Assembly: GCF_022539595.1 (NCBI RefSeq)
Contig: NC_072780.1
Location: 12,082,618 to 12,146,617 of the forward strand
Source: Amphiprion ocellaris
Taxonomy: Eukaryota > Chordata > Actinopteri > Pomacentridae
DNA length: 64,000 nucleotides
Direction of reading: 5' to 3'
The translations under genes and the position numbers were made by a program. This document shows, one piece after another, positions 20,601 to 35,065 of the stretch. Below the pieces are notes generated by a model that worked only from the letters and a program-made list of their open reading frames with translations, was not told the DNA's origin and made no database searches. How positions within the stretch are numbered: position 1 is the stretch's first letter; each line of letters begins with the position of its first letter.

Positions 20601-23600
20601 CAGAAGTCATTTCAGTTTTCACAGAGCTGACAGTGCTGCTTAAAGTGTCATCACTGTTACTGTAAAACAGCTGGTCTGTCAGGCTAAAGAAAAGTCTTGC
20701 CACTCTCACCTGGCGCTGTGTGGCAGAAGCTGAATGTGTAACGGGCGTGTTCGCTGTCCCTGAAGGTATCATCAAGAAGTGTAGTATTGTTGGGAGCATT
20801 ATCCCCAACAGCTGGTATATTTCAGCCAGCTTGCCATAAAACTCCAAGCTTTATAGTGGCTAATTGATTTCCCTATAAGTAAATTAGTGATTCCTCCCCA
20901 ATATGAAGCAAGCTAGACCTGCCAAAGAACCATACAAATGCTCTGAATGAGCTCAGCAGTTTTCTCACAGTTTGTCCTACTCATTGATGATGCATGGAAA
21001 GTACATTGTCATGTATGAAAAGCAAGCTAAGTCTTTATTTATGATTTTATGTTGGTTGTTGTCAAATGTTTAACACTTAAATGTTGAGTGTGTGATATGA
21101 GTTATCCTGTGGATGTGAGACAGAAATATTTATGTAAAAACATGCATGAAAACAGCAGCTCACAAGCCCATTATATGTGGGAAATACGTTGCACATGTCC
21201 TAGTCAGTCATGTTAGAGACAAAACATTTTTCAGTTACAAAGTATGATTTTTTTTTAATCAATCAATGCAGCATTAGAAATATTGTTATTGAGATAAACC
21301 ATCCATGCGTTCCTTTACCTCCAGACTGAATCAGTGTCAATGATGTTTTCTTTAACTTGAGGTTGTAGATAATTACAAATGTCATACAGCCTCTTCTGCA
21401 GAGTCTTCATCAGGACCTTAGGACCTTCTATCATACTGCAGTGAAACTTTTAGATTTCAGTGTATCAGTATTTCCAAATTAGAAATTATAAGAAATCAAT
21501 AGCAACATATGAGCAGAGATCTTTAAACAAAAAGCGTATACTGATGTATAATGAATTATAATATCTCTCTAATGTATAGCCCTCCCACTCCAGGTCCACT
21601 TATCTAAACATTTATCCATTAATGGTGCTATCTTCGCATGAAATTCAATGGGAATTCCTGTGTTAAGCTGTTCTCTAGATAAGTGGTCTGTGGGTGAGTG
21701 TGTGTGTGCGCACATACATGTGGTAATGTGTGTCTGTGCGCCATAGATACATGTGTGCCAGTGTTTGCGTGTTTGTTGAAATGTGTCTGTTTGTAAACAT
21801 GCATGTCCTCTCTTGCCCCCCCTCTGTTGGTGACATCAGGACACTGCAGTGGGACACAGACCCGTCTGTGCTGCAGCTGCAGGCCGATTCTGAGCTCGGG
21901 TACATCTTTCTCCTCTCCTCTTGTTCAATGTCTGGAAAAAAAAAAATGACACTGAGAAACATCTTATTTTTCATTGCATGGCATAATCAAAAGACATTTG
22001 GCTTTATGTAGATAGTACATTTAAAGGTTTGATGAGTTTGACTTTATTCTTTAAAATGAAAAAATATTCCCTTGTCTACAGGACAATTTGAGTTTATAAA
22101 CGTGATAACTATGCTAATAACAATATTTTGTCTGTCATCCAGGCGCAGGATGCAGAGGCTGGGGGCCTCTAAGATCACACAGGTAGACTTCCTTCCCAAA
22201 GAGGTGGTCTCTTACAGCAAGGAGACACAGACACTACTCACCGCCCACCTGTCTGAAGGTGAATATTTGTGTGTGTGCCTGAGTGACATGAAAAATATTG
22301 TGCCATTCCATATCTTCTACTTTCTCTGTCAAATTCAAACTGTTCTGGGGTCTGTTGGGCACCAAGGGTCACAAGAAGCACCAAAAGGTTTCACATTGCA
22401 ATGACTGTCATTGCTGCGTGGTTGAATTTGATACTACTTTTGTTAGCCAGTGCTAAGCTTGCAACTCTGCAATGGTTTAAAGATCTTAGACAGAGAGTGG
22501 CGAGCAGGAGAACAGGGCATGGAGAAAGTAACAAGTGTCTGACTGTCAGTTATTGTGTCTTCAGTCACAGAGCTTCATGCTTTTGGCTTTTAGTTATAAG
22601 TGGAAGCAGGCTGACATTTGCAATTCAGCCAAGATTAGTTGATGGATGCTGGATGATTGCATGGCGACGTACATCTTTGCAGACATGTGTAGATACTGTT
22701 TTCCACCTAAATTTCATAGTTACACTTATGGACAGTGTTGTATTCCTCAATAGAAAAACTGTCATTCAGGCCATCGTGATTTAGTGTGGGAAGAAATGGT
22801 GCGCTTGAAAAATTTTGGTTTTGTGCGTATGTGTATATGTGACTTTATGTGTGCGTGGGCAGCAGCACATGTGCTTTAAGAATGTGAGGTCATGTGGGCA
22901 TGCATGTGAAAATGCATATGTGCATGTTTGATTCTGCAAGTGGGCGTTCACATGTGTTCTGAGCTGCAGCGACTAAACAGATCCATATGTTCAAAGCTTT
23001 ATTCCTGCACTGGATCTGGCAGAATATTGGTATTTGTGAATTTGGGGAATATACTGCAGATTTAGGTATTTTTCTATTGGAGGAGAAGGTAAATGGAGAT
23101 TTGGAAGGAGGACAAGTGGAGTTTTTCCACTAAATTGAACTTAAATTCTTTGCTGCTGACATGTAGATATTCCATTCAGAAATGTCTTCTTCACGTGTTG
23201 GAATGCACATACACTGACTCCTCCACTTGCTGTGTCCATCCAAACCGACACTCAGAAACTCGCAGACGCACACGTACACATGTGCACACACACTCCTTAT
23301 CATCTCCTCTATCTTCAGTGTTTTAGTTGCCAAGACAGCTGGCAGCCATGTGACTGTGAAGGGGTTGTACTTCCTGCTTCCTGTCATTATAATAGATGGT
23401 CTGGTGTGGATTGCCCCCCCTCCACCAACAACCACCATGCACATACACACGTCTGTCCTGATCAGCATCCAAATGGCCTGCTTCAACTCCCCCAGTTTCC
23501 TTGACAGAACCAGGAATAGATCATTTATTCAACAAGTGCACAGACACCAACTCACATATGTGTGCTGGAATACATATACACAAACAAGTACCAATTTATA

Positions 23601-26600
23601 TACACAACAGAACCTGTTTTTCTTTATCAAATTTGTTCACACATACAAGGCCTCAGTAAACAAACATTATACTGTTGTAAAGTGTACGAGACAATTAGTC
23701 AGACTAGCAGTTAACCAGACAAAAAAATCCAACTGTTACAGTACACAGGTCAAATAGTCTGTGTACACATTAACAAATACACACATGGTGACGGGTTAGC
23801 GCCTGCAGCAATGCTATATGTTGATCCATTTTGGTTTGTTTGTTTTCAGCTTCTACGAGTATGTTCAGGAGGGGTGTGTGCGTGTGTGCGTGTGTCAGTG
23901 TGTGTGTGCGTGCGTGTGTGTGTGTGTGTGTTAGAGAGAACATCTGGGAACCAGAGCAGACCTGTGGTGGTCTGCAGGGAGGTGACCTTGGCCTCAGGAG
24001 ACCCTTCATTTGCAGACTACCACAAAGCTTGTGTGTCTAGAGAGGAAGGAAAGAGGCAGATGGTAACACCTGCCTGCATTTCTGTTCAGCCTGATTCTTT
24101 TTGTTGATTGCTGAACCCAACTTGCAACACACGTCTCATTTTCAGCTTGTAGATATAGGTTGTTTACATAGTTAGGCTTCAACTTAAAATTTCAATAGAA
24201 TGTTCAGGAAAAAAGTTCAAATATTAAATTAGTCATAATTCTAGTTATTTAAAAATGTTAAATGCAAAGTGTTGTGAAATTTTTCATGTTCAGTAAAAGG
24301 CTATTGAACCCAACTTAAACTAAGCTTAGGCACCCTCAGAAATAGTGACTTTGAGCTTTAAAAGCATATTTGTGTTCAGTACATACATCTGCTGTGTTTC
24401 TGTGCTTCTGTGTTTTAAGCATGCTCTGAGCATAGAGAGCTAATGATCTCAGCTTGAAGCTCCTGGTGTTTTTACACAACTGCAGCACTAGCGAATGTTA
24501 AGTGTTTCCATTGTCCAACAGCTTTGCTCTGATGACTGGATTGATGATTGACATTGCTGGGGTCGTGCTGTGGTAACAGGGTGGTGAGTGAACCAAATTA
24601 AAGGAGAATTTCAACCTGGTTTGTTCTCCATTCATGTGGCTATTGTGTCATTGCTAACTTTGCACTCTTGCCCTCTGTTTCAAGGAAATGGACTTTAGCA
24701 GGGGCCAATTAGCATGAGCTCCCTGCAGCTTTTCAAAGATTGCAGATTTTTGCATGAATCATTTTACACACTTGTTTTTAGACTCACTGACAGGAAAGTA
24801 GATGCAGAAATTGGCTCCCTGGAATGTGGATTTTGCTAACTATATCAGCTTTTACTTACCAAATGGAAAGCTGAGCATTTGGTCTGGTCTTAGGCTATTC
24901 TTCCAGTTGATTTTAGGGGAGGGAAACATCTCCAGGATTTTTTTCAAAGCTGCAGATTTATTATAGTTTTACAGCTGGCATTTTTGTGTGAGTGGTAGTC
25001 ATTGTAATCATTTTAAACAGTTGATGGATGAGTCAGGGATTCTCTCATGGCTTCTTTACCCTGTGAACTTCTGACCTACTATGTTCTCATGTTTGCCCCT
25101 AAGTCCAGTGTGGCTGGCTGCATGTGTTTGTGTGTGTGACGTGAGTGTGCTCTTAACGACACTGAATGCATTTTAATCAAATTGGATTTGATCTGACTTT
25201 GCTTGTGTTCTACTTCTACACAAGAGTTTGTGTTTTAAAGCTCCCATAAAATCTGTGTGTGTGACTCTCATTTAAACCAGTTAATGCTAAGGTTTTTCAT
25301 TTCCGTGACCAATTAGCCTCCATATAATTGTGATGTGTTGCCGTCTGCGTATGTTGTTTTCCCATTGGCTGCTCACAGATGTGTCTGTACCGAGTGCCCA
25401 TTGTGCCAGGCAATCGGATTAGCCCTAGTCACGGTTGGCTCCAGCTATTTACTGCTATTCTAATGAGTATGAATGGACACGCTTGTTGTGAGGGATAGAT
25501 GCTTTGTCTGAGGACATAGCAGGAAAATAAAGTAATGTCCACTATCGTGTGTGTGATGGTAAACTGGCCTACAAAGGTCAAACAAAATGTTTTGGGTAGT
25601 TGGCGTTTCATGCAGGTAATTCAAATTGACTATATGTTTTTCACCTAAAACAGAATTTAATAGTAGTAAATCGTTATATCCTTTTAGTGTTGTTTGTTCG
25701 TACTATTTGTTTTTTCTGAAACGTAATATTTAAGGTATGATAAGTATAAAGACAGTGATAATAATTCAGCAGGTGTAACTTTTCTGCTGTATAAGGTGGT
25801 AATGTCAAGTCAGTTTTATTTATATACATTAGTATGCTTTACACAGGCTTTAAAATTTGTATAGTATGCAACATCTTTCGTCTTTAGACATTCAAATAGA
25901 ATGAGAAAAAACTCCCTAAAAAAACCCTCTAATGTGAGAAAAATAGAAAAAAATGGGAGAGATCACTCTTTGAAGATGGACAAATGTGTAGTAGATGCCA
26001 TGTGTACAGAATAGAGCAATATAGAAGTTTACAGCGTGGACAATCAGGATATAAAATTACAGAGATAAATGTCATACACTCTAAAGAGGGAAGGAAGATG
26101 TGAGATTTCGCATAGTTCTGGTGAAATATAGGCAACCTTTCTATCCCTCTCTTTGTTTCCTCCTTCATTCCTTCTTGAACCAGCCAACACCCCTTGGCCA
26201 TGAATGAAGCACATGTCAGTACTTTGACAGTCCCACTCTACTTCACTTATTCCCATCTGAAGATGACTATCAGTATGTGTAATGTGACTGTGCTTACATG
26301 AGATGTTGGCATGATAGAGAAAGGTCATGTGGATTGTAGGCATTTTGTGAAGGTGGATGCGCACGTATACAAGTGTGCAGGTTTGCATGGGAGTAGTGTG
26401 AGGCAGACTCAGTTTGTAGTAAATTGGTTTCGCTCAGTGGAGCCTTAAAAGACCCATAATGGGTTGCAGTGGAAAGTAGCCAATGAAACACAGAAAAAAT
26501 TAAGGGAAGGGAGAACGAGCGAATGTAAAAGGTGAAGAGAAATTTGTGGTCACTCGAGATTAAACAGAGGAATGGAAGAAACAAATGGAGGAAAAGCAGT

Positions 26601-29545
26601 AGAGGCCACCAAGGGACGATGAAGCAGCTCTGATACTAAAGCGGTAATTGTTAGCAGTGAACCAGAATTAGGCCCTCAGAAATACAACTCTGTGTATTTG
26701 TGTGTAAGTTGAAATTGCAACTTTGGATAATGCCTGTCTTAGGGTTAAAAGTTCCAGGGGTCAAGAGTATATGTTAATATTTGTGCGTCCTTATGCAAAA
26801 ATCTGTGTGCATGACTCTCTGTCTTGCCTCTGTAATATTTTCTGGTCCATTAGTTTTCAGGCTCTGTACAGCTTGAGTGTATAGTTGGTCAGAAATTCAC
26901 TCCTTGAGTATATTTACTGCAATAAGAGGCTTTCTTTTGACATTTGGTGGAGTGGTAATGGCCTTTAATTGCAAGAGAAACTCAATGTCCAAGCACTATT
27001 CTAAAAAGACACTCACATTCTTGTAAATACTCACACACATACACACAAGCATTCAGATTCATAAACCTAAACACACATGTGCACAGTGACATACACAGGA
27101 ATAAACAAGCATAAACACACCCACAGCAATATACACATGGACACTGACAAAGTGGCCACACACACACATGCGCATACGTAGGTAAATATAGGGTAGGGTT
27201 GTGTAGACGTCTTAATTACACTGTTTTCTTGTTGGCAGGTGACAGATCATAGTGCTGTTGTAAAGCAATCAGGAGGGAAAGTAGAGTTGAACTTGCCTCA
27301 ATCATTTTATCCTGCATCTCCTCTTTTGGCTTTTCTACAATCCAGTGGCGCAACGATGCGTTCAAATAAAAACTGTGAATATAACAGTCCCAGTCTGTAT
27401 GAAACTGACATGACTGATGGATTTGTGGGCAGTATTCAAGGCCCTGGAAGGAGGAATGTGGTTGAATGAGTGTGTATTTTGCATGGTTAGGCTCTTGCAT
27501 GTTTCTATATGTGTCTATGTATGCGCATATATACTTGTACCCAGCCACATATGGAAGTGCTTGTCTCATACATTGTTGTCCCAGCCAGGCAGCTACAACA
27601 GGCCGAGCAGACCAGAGGGTGTGTGTGTGTCTGTGTGTGAGAGAGAGGGAGTGAATGTGTGTGTTTTCTAAAGGCTAAATTCATGTCAAGGATAACCACA
27701 GTGAGTGTACCCAAAGGACCCTGAACAAAATGTACTCATTTTACTTTGAATTTGTTCTGCTGTAAGTACATATAAGAATTGTCTTTTTATGTTTGGTGAC
27801 TTCTGGACTTCTGAAAGAGTTATTGCCTCGAGGTAGCAGTTCAAACCAAGTGTGTATGTGCTGTACGTGCATATGTACACACTTCAGATCAGACATGACT
27901 TTTGCTGTTATGATCTCCCCTGGTGTTTTCCCTTCAGAAGCCCATAATCGTCCAACGCTTCTCGCTTTCTCTCTTTATAAAACAACCCTGAGTTTGGCTT
28001 TCATCGTCATCGCCCTCAAAAGTGCACAGCCTTCACTCCCGTTTCACTTGCAAAATTGATGCAGGGTCCCAAGTGGTTTCTGTCAAAATGGCCATGGCAG
28101 TCAAAGCCCAGAAAAAACTCTTGATATTAGAGAAAAATAATGTCTTTCGCAGCGCGTAAGGTATTCCAAGTGAGTCACAGATGATTGCAATTTTCCCCTA
28201 TGACCACCGTATAATAAGGTACATGAACCCTTTCTTCATCTCCCTCCCTCCAGCTTTCTCTCTCTCTTTGGTAAAATGGCCATCATCCAAAATAATATTT
28301 GCCATCTGATGAGTGCTTGAGATGAGTAGGAATACAGTTTCATGTTTCCCTTTTTTTCTCTTTTCAACCTTTTCCTTCTTTTTTTCTTTTACGTTCGCGT
28401 TTTGTTGAATTTGACTTTTTGACATGCGCGCCCCACCCTTTCCCCCTTTGTTGCATTTTTTTTTATACATGTGTAAAACAACAGTGGGTCTTTACCATTT
28501 GCCTGGGTGGTCTCTCTTGTACTCAGAGATCCTTTCGACTCTCCAGGGGTTTTCATCTGAGAGGGCAGCGGTTCACAGCCACACTTTGCCTGCGGCTCAT
28601 AGCCCTGCTTTAGTTAGTTGTTTTGGAGGGATATTTGTTCACACTTTGTATGAAGTTTGAGCATTTTGACTGTTTTATACTCTCAATTAAAAACCCTGCA
28701 TCTGTTAACAAACAACCAAACACACCAAAACCTTAATTATACACATGAACTCCAAACAAGATTTTGTCAAGTTAAAGTACATCAAGTTTGAACAAAGTCT
28801 GTTTAACATTATTCTTCATTCAACTGTGACTAAAATTCAACAAGCTTTAAAATCATCTCATTCTGTTCGAGTTACAACTGATGCAGACCTTACATTTCCA
28901 CATCATTATCACAGTTTATAGCTTGACAGTTGATTGAAGTGAAATTTGATAACCCTGCTGGTTTTGTGTTGTGCAGTTTTGTAGATGTCCAGCAGGGAGC
29001 ACTCTTGGCACATATACGTCTGCTCCCTCAGAGTCTCATAAACCAAAAGTGACAGAGGTTTTTATTAGAAATGAGCATCAAATGAAATTGAATTATGCTA
29101 TTATAAACTCTAACAGTTTAACAATTAATCACAAACATGTGTTGCCTTTCAAAGTCCTATTTACCCTAACAAATTGGATGACAGTGACACTTTGCTGAAG
29201 GGGTGTTAAGCTCATGCATTTGTTTATTTGACAGTGTTGCTGAGCTGCTGTGAATACTTTTTACTATTTTGTACAACCCACAGGGATTCAGCCTTCGGCA
29301 GGGCTATAGAAAATGGTTGTCCCATCTGTCCATCCATCTCTCATTAAAAACTAAATGAAACAGCGTTGTCATCAGAGGGGCAAACACAGACCACCAATCG
29401 CCATCCGAGCCACACACATACATAAACACACAGATGCAGATGGCCCATTTTCTGAGTGACACAAATACCAGCTCAGATGACGTGTTGAAAAGTGAGTCAA
29501 TGCCGTAGCGGTGATTTTATGTAAGAAGTTTTCTTTCTCTTGGTC

Positions 29546-29584
<39 letters not shown>

Positions 29585-31097
29585 GGGTTTTTGACAGTTT
29601 GGAAAGTTTGAAGTCATGGGTTTTAATCAGGGCCTTGCGGTGGGGCTCAGAGCATGGCATGGCGTGGCATGATGGCTCATTTTAAAGATGTGGGTCTGGG
29701 TCAGGGCCAAGCCTGGGTGGCACTGCTAGGAAGAAGTGGGGTGGGTGGGACAGACAGAGACAGAGAGGGAGAGAGAGAGAGAGAGACTGAAAGAGAGAAA
29801 GGGATGGAGAGAGAATCTACCAGCCCACAGCACACAGCAAAGTTGACCACATACCCCTAAAGGCCTGTATGGGCTGCATTAATGAAAGCAGATTATGTGT
29901 GGGCATGCATGTGTGCATACGCCGTAGACTTGGGTGTACACGGACTGGAACACACACACACACGATGTTTGATCAGTGTGGCGAAGTGTCTTGAAGAGAT
30001 GAATTAATCTAAATCATGCTGTGGATTTTAGCTTCAGTTTTACATCAGGCCCTGCTGCTAATGTGTGGGTATGTGGGGAATACTTTTACCCCTACTGTGG
30101 CAATCATGACTTGATGAACCATGATGAATTTTAAACATTATTTTCTATTAAAATAAATGGAAAGGAAAAAAAACTGAGGAAAATTAACAAACTAGGTTTA
30201 GAAGATAACCAACTTTTTATGCATTTTTACTTTGTCCTCCACCTAAATATAATCCTGAGCTACTTTATAGGGAAAAAGTCTTTTACAAGCAATTACTCAA
30301 CATTTGCCTGACTCTGTAGGAGGCTCAAGTGGTGCTGTTTCCCTAGAGTATGATTTGTATGCAAGAAGTTGCAACTGTGAAGGTTGTGTTAATGCCAGTA
30401 TTGCTGTAGTTTTCTTTACAGTCTGTCATGTCTATATTGACTATCTACAGATAAGTGAGGTCCTTGAGCAGGTTGGACTACACCCTGACCTCTCAGTGAA
30501 AAAGATCTGTTCAAATTCACTGCTTGGATTGCTCTGAACCTTCAATTTTCTGTCCAGCCTGACTAACAGAGGTCTCTAAAATGTCAGCAGTGTTTCTTGG
30601 TGTTCAGTAAAAGAGGATGGCTGGTGCAACTGCCAAAACTTTACCAAGTAGTGTAGAATGGTGCTTATTTTAATTTCTGGCAGTGAACACTACAAAAATT
30701 AACTTCTGATAATATAATACTTTCTAGAGGTTTCCAGAGTTATTGTATAAATAGAAATCTTTTTGTTAATGCTTGTTATCGGGGCCAAAAATAACATCCA
30801 ATGTGCCCAAACAAATTTCCTGTAAGTCTGTCGCATCTGATTTACTTTAGGATTGCATTATTTTATTTGAAACTTGTACCATTATATTTTGGTTAGGGTG
30901 GTGGTGGAGGGGGAAGGGGTGGAATAACAGAATCACATTACTGGAGGTGGGACGCATAAAAGTGAGAGAATTCCCCTGATGCCTCAGGTTAGTCGTAATA
31001 TATGCAGAGGTAATGTGGTTGTAGGGTGGATGTGTGTGTTGTGTCTTTCTCTGACAATAAGAGGGCTAGGGTTGTTCTCGGTGAAGTTAGTGCATAT

Positions 31098-31152
<55 letters not shown>

Positions 31153-34100
31153 ATGCCAGGGCCACATTAGAGGAGCCTTTCAAGTCTCGTTGACCTCCTC
31201 CTACTCCTCTGCATAGTGCTTGTGTTGTGGTCTGCTTAACAGCCACCCCCCAGAACCCCTGCGAACTGTGTGTGTGTGTGTGTGTGTGTGTGCGCCCATA
31301 TGATTGTGTATATGATGTTGTAGGGTTATTCCCAATGCGTGGGATCCCCCGAAATCCTGCTGGATTTCTCTTTTGTGTCCCTCTCCCCACTTCCGCCGCC
31401 TCTTCTCTCTCATATCAGTATCTCTCTTTCTTTGTGATTAGCACAATGGAGATTTGTAAAAATTATGAGTACTGTCAACTTTGATTGTGTGTGACTCAGT
31501 GAAGTAGTCACCTCCATACTGCCGTGGTGTCTGAAGAAGAAGTGTGCAGCTCTGTTCCTATAATGCAGTTGATGACAAACTTGAGGCCTGGTCTCATCCT
31601 CCCCTCTACACAAACACCCACAGCTCTTTGATAACTATGCCAATCGCTCCAAGCGTGCACTAACACATTTCAACACACTAGCGCTTACTGTGGATTGAAT
31701 AAAAGGTTAGCGAACGCTTTGATCCTTGCCAAACAGAACACATGCTAACACATTACTGCTGTGACACACCATGCCATTGTGCTTTATGTACTCGCTGAAG
31801 GGGAGCAGAAGACAGTTTACATCTTTTATATGCTGTCAGTATCTTTCTCTCCACATGCTCAATAGTAGCTGCCTACTGTGAAATAATACAAGTTGTTTAA
31901 GCTAATGAAACTCTCAGCGGTGGATCAGCCTTCATTCTTTATTCCACAAACAGATCAGCACATTACTCTCACCTGAACTATTTCACTCTTCTCTTAGTCC
32001 ATAAAAACAACAGTGATGCCTATACAGAATAACAAGAGCCTTAAACACTGAAAACATGGTAATAAAGACTTTATGAGCCTCAGTACCATAGCTAGTTGTG
32101 CTGTATTTACTACCTAACTTATTCCTGTTCCGATCTTTAAAGGGAACTTTTATAGGTGAAGAAAAGGTTTGAACATGTCAATAAGCAACAGGAGCTATAT
32201 ATTACTATATATGATATTTTCTATGTTATGCATAAATTATACAAGATTAGAAAAGTCAAACTGTATACTTGTATTTATTGTAAAAAATATCAAGTAGATT
32301 TTTTCTGATATTCATACAGAAGAAAATAAATATCAGTTGAATTCAAATAAAATTAATTTTATAGATTTCACAGCTCACTGAAAGACTGAAACAACCCTAT
32401 ATATCTCTAACTGTTTTACTACAAAATGTTTACAAATTTAACGCTAAAGCCTTTACTGCAAAATATTTTACTTTTCCAAAAACATGATTTAATCAGATCA
32501 TCACTTCCATTATAGAGTTAGAAGATATCCTTTATTTTCTCCCCAGACAGTGCTTCTGATGCACCAACTCATGCTGTCTGTTAATACGAGTGTGACAGAC
32601 GTAGTCAGTTTTCCCATTTTGAAAATCTGTTCGATATTGTTTCAGACAAATTGATGGAATATTTTTTTTTAGGTAACTGTGGCACTCAAAACTGTTGAAT
32701 GTTCAGTTACTGAATGTGACGGTGGATTTTGAAATTATATTGACAAACAAATGTTATTGCCGACACACAGTCTGCTCGGTAACATACATAAAGTTTTACG
32801 ACATTTTTGTTTTTTCCTACAATAGCGGTTCCACACATTCGTAGATGTCCACATAGTGCATACCTCTGTTTGTGGGTGTGTGTATCTGCATTTACAAACA
32901 CTTTTACACATTTCTGTGAGTGTGTGCTTTGTATCTCCACACTATGAATCTGAGTGGCTACATACCTGCTGGGCTGTTCTGAATTGACTGCGGTCGGTCA
33001 GCATGAGTAAGCAGCCAGGGGAAGATTGAGGCAGCCAGATGCAGCGGCCCCGGGCTACCGAGGATATCATTACCCCGGGTGTGTAGCCGGCCAAAACGGG
33101 AGCCCCCAAGCGGAGTTTCATCAAGGTGGACCCCCGTCTGCGGTGAGGGGGAGGATACCAGTTAACCGGTCATCCTGCAGTGAGGAGAGGTATTAAGCGG
33201 CAGGTGGAAAGAGAAAGCATCCCGTGACTGGAATGAGGTGGAAGCAAGAAAGTGTGCAGATACTTACAGGGTTTGCAGGCAGACATGCTCACACAGTGAA
33301 AGATTGTCTCTTTCGATTTCCCTTTCCTGCTTCTTTTGCAACGCAACAGGAAACCATGTAGTGCCTCTCTGTGTGTTTGAATGATCATTTTACATAAAGA
33401 TTCATATTATCTTTTCTACTTTTCAGTATCATTTACGACAGTATAGTTTTTTTGCTTTACTTTGAGCACACACAGAAACATATCTCTGAAAATTCCCTTT
33501 CAAAGCAAATAGTGTGGATATTTTTGGTGCAGGATCGTGACAGAACAACTTGATGCATGGCCACTGGCAAAGACATCAGCAGTATCTTCATACGGGAATT
33601 GGACCGTCTCTCCTCAGTGAGGTAACCCATAGGCCATGAATCACGCTGCCTTGCTCCAGAGTCCTGTGGTCCCCGGGGTTGACAGTTTGACCGCTCCTCA
33701 ATGTGGTCTGTCTTCTCTCCTCACGCTCCTCCCATCCCCGTCACCACACATTCCAACCACCGGACCGGTCACGTAAGGTCAAGAAAATAGAGTAGAATAT
33801 AAGATGTATGTAATGTGTGTTCCTGTTTTCTTTTTTTACATCGTGATGCTTTGCTGATTAATGAGCACAGTTTGTGGAAGAGAAAAATGACTGATGAATG
33901 ACCCAAAAAAAACATTCAAGAGAAATAAACCTTCACAAGCTGAGGCATAGAGGAAAAGACAAAAGGAACTGAAAATAGGGTATCCCTGTGCGTTTCTGTT
34001 TGCAGCGTGTCTGTTTTGGCAGCTCAGACATGGAGCTAGTCTGGCAGTCTGCCTGTCTGGTCCTCTCTGGTCTCTCCTCCATACTGGTGGGTCACTGGTG

Positions 34101-35030
34101 TTTGGATCACTACAACTGGCTGTTAACCGCCGACTTGGATGGAGCTCCACCACCGTGTATTTGATTTAGCTTAGTCATTTATTATATACACACAGTATGA
34201 AAATTAAAGTCATATATCAAAAACGTTTACTTGGAAGTGAAACAGAAAAGAAAACACAAAGACGGATAGGGAAGGTTGTACTGGGAAGATTGATATAACG
34301 AATAAAATACGGCCACACGCTGTTATCGTAAAAGTAATAATAAAATCATTGGAGTGTTTCACTAATTGGAATTGCATTTGTAGCTTTAAAAAAACAGCAG
34401 TGAGTTCATCAAACGCTTAGACGAGTCCAAGTGATAAATGGGACAGTTCATCCGGTGCAAGAGCAGCCCTTGAGCGAGTGATTTTAACGGTGCCCCAGGC
34501 CATACTCCAGCTGAGTTAAACACACCCTGACGTGTGTGTTTCTGTGTGTGAGAGAGACACATGACATGTCTGAGGGTGTGATGTAGTCACTTCCTCCCAC
34601 TGGACTGAGCAACTGTTGTCAGCTTGACCCTGCCAGTTAACCCCTCGCCACCCCTGGCACTGCGGGCGAAGGCCCTGGGTGTGCGTGTTGGAAAGGGATA
34701 GAAAGACAGATTGTATGTGTGCGTAGCGTGTGTGTTAGCAGACCACAGGTGTCTGGTCGCAGTGTCAGGGTGTTAAGAGGTCTTCAGAGAGGCCCCCGAC
34801 TCTCAGCATCTGTTTCAGAGGGAGGGAGCAACAGAAAAGAGGAGGGGAGGTTGGCGAGGGTTACCAACACATGCCCTGAGGGGTGGTGGGGGCAGTAGCT
34901 GACAAGCAGGTGCCTATGTTGACAGTGACCCTTCAGACTTGAACCCCAAACACACACACCGCACACGCTTACAATAAATCCTGGAGAGTCAAGCATAATT
35001 GCAAAGCCTGATTGGAGAGGGAATCCCCTT

Positions 35031-35065
<35 letters not shown>

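Noticed and set aside
20413..20847. 144-codon minus-strand ORF in dync1i1 intron 5 region
   Set aside because: No recognisable domain, no splice or promoter context and unremarkable composition; likely a chance open frame.
22401..22784. 127-codon ORF just after dync1i1 exon 6
   Set aside because: Lies in the intron after a good donor, with no resemblance to a known protein.
23227..23757. 176-codon plus-strand ORF
   Set aside because: Threonine/histidine-rich translation of CA-rich DNA; no homology recognised.
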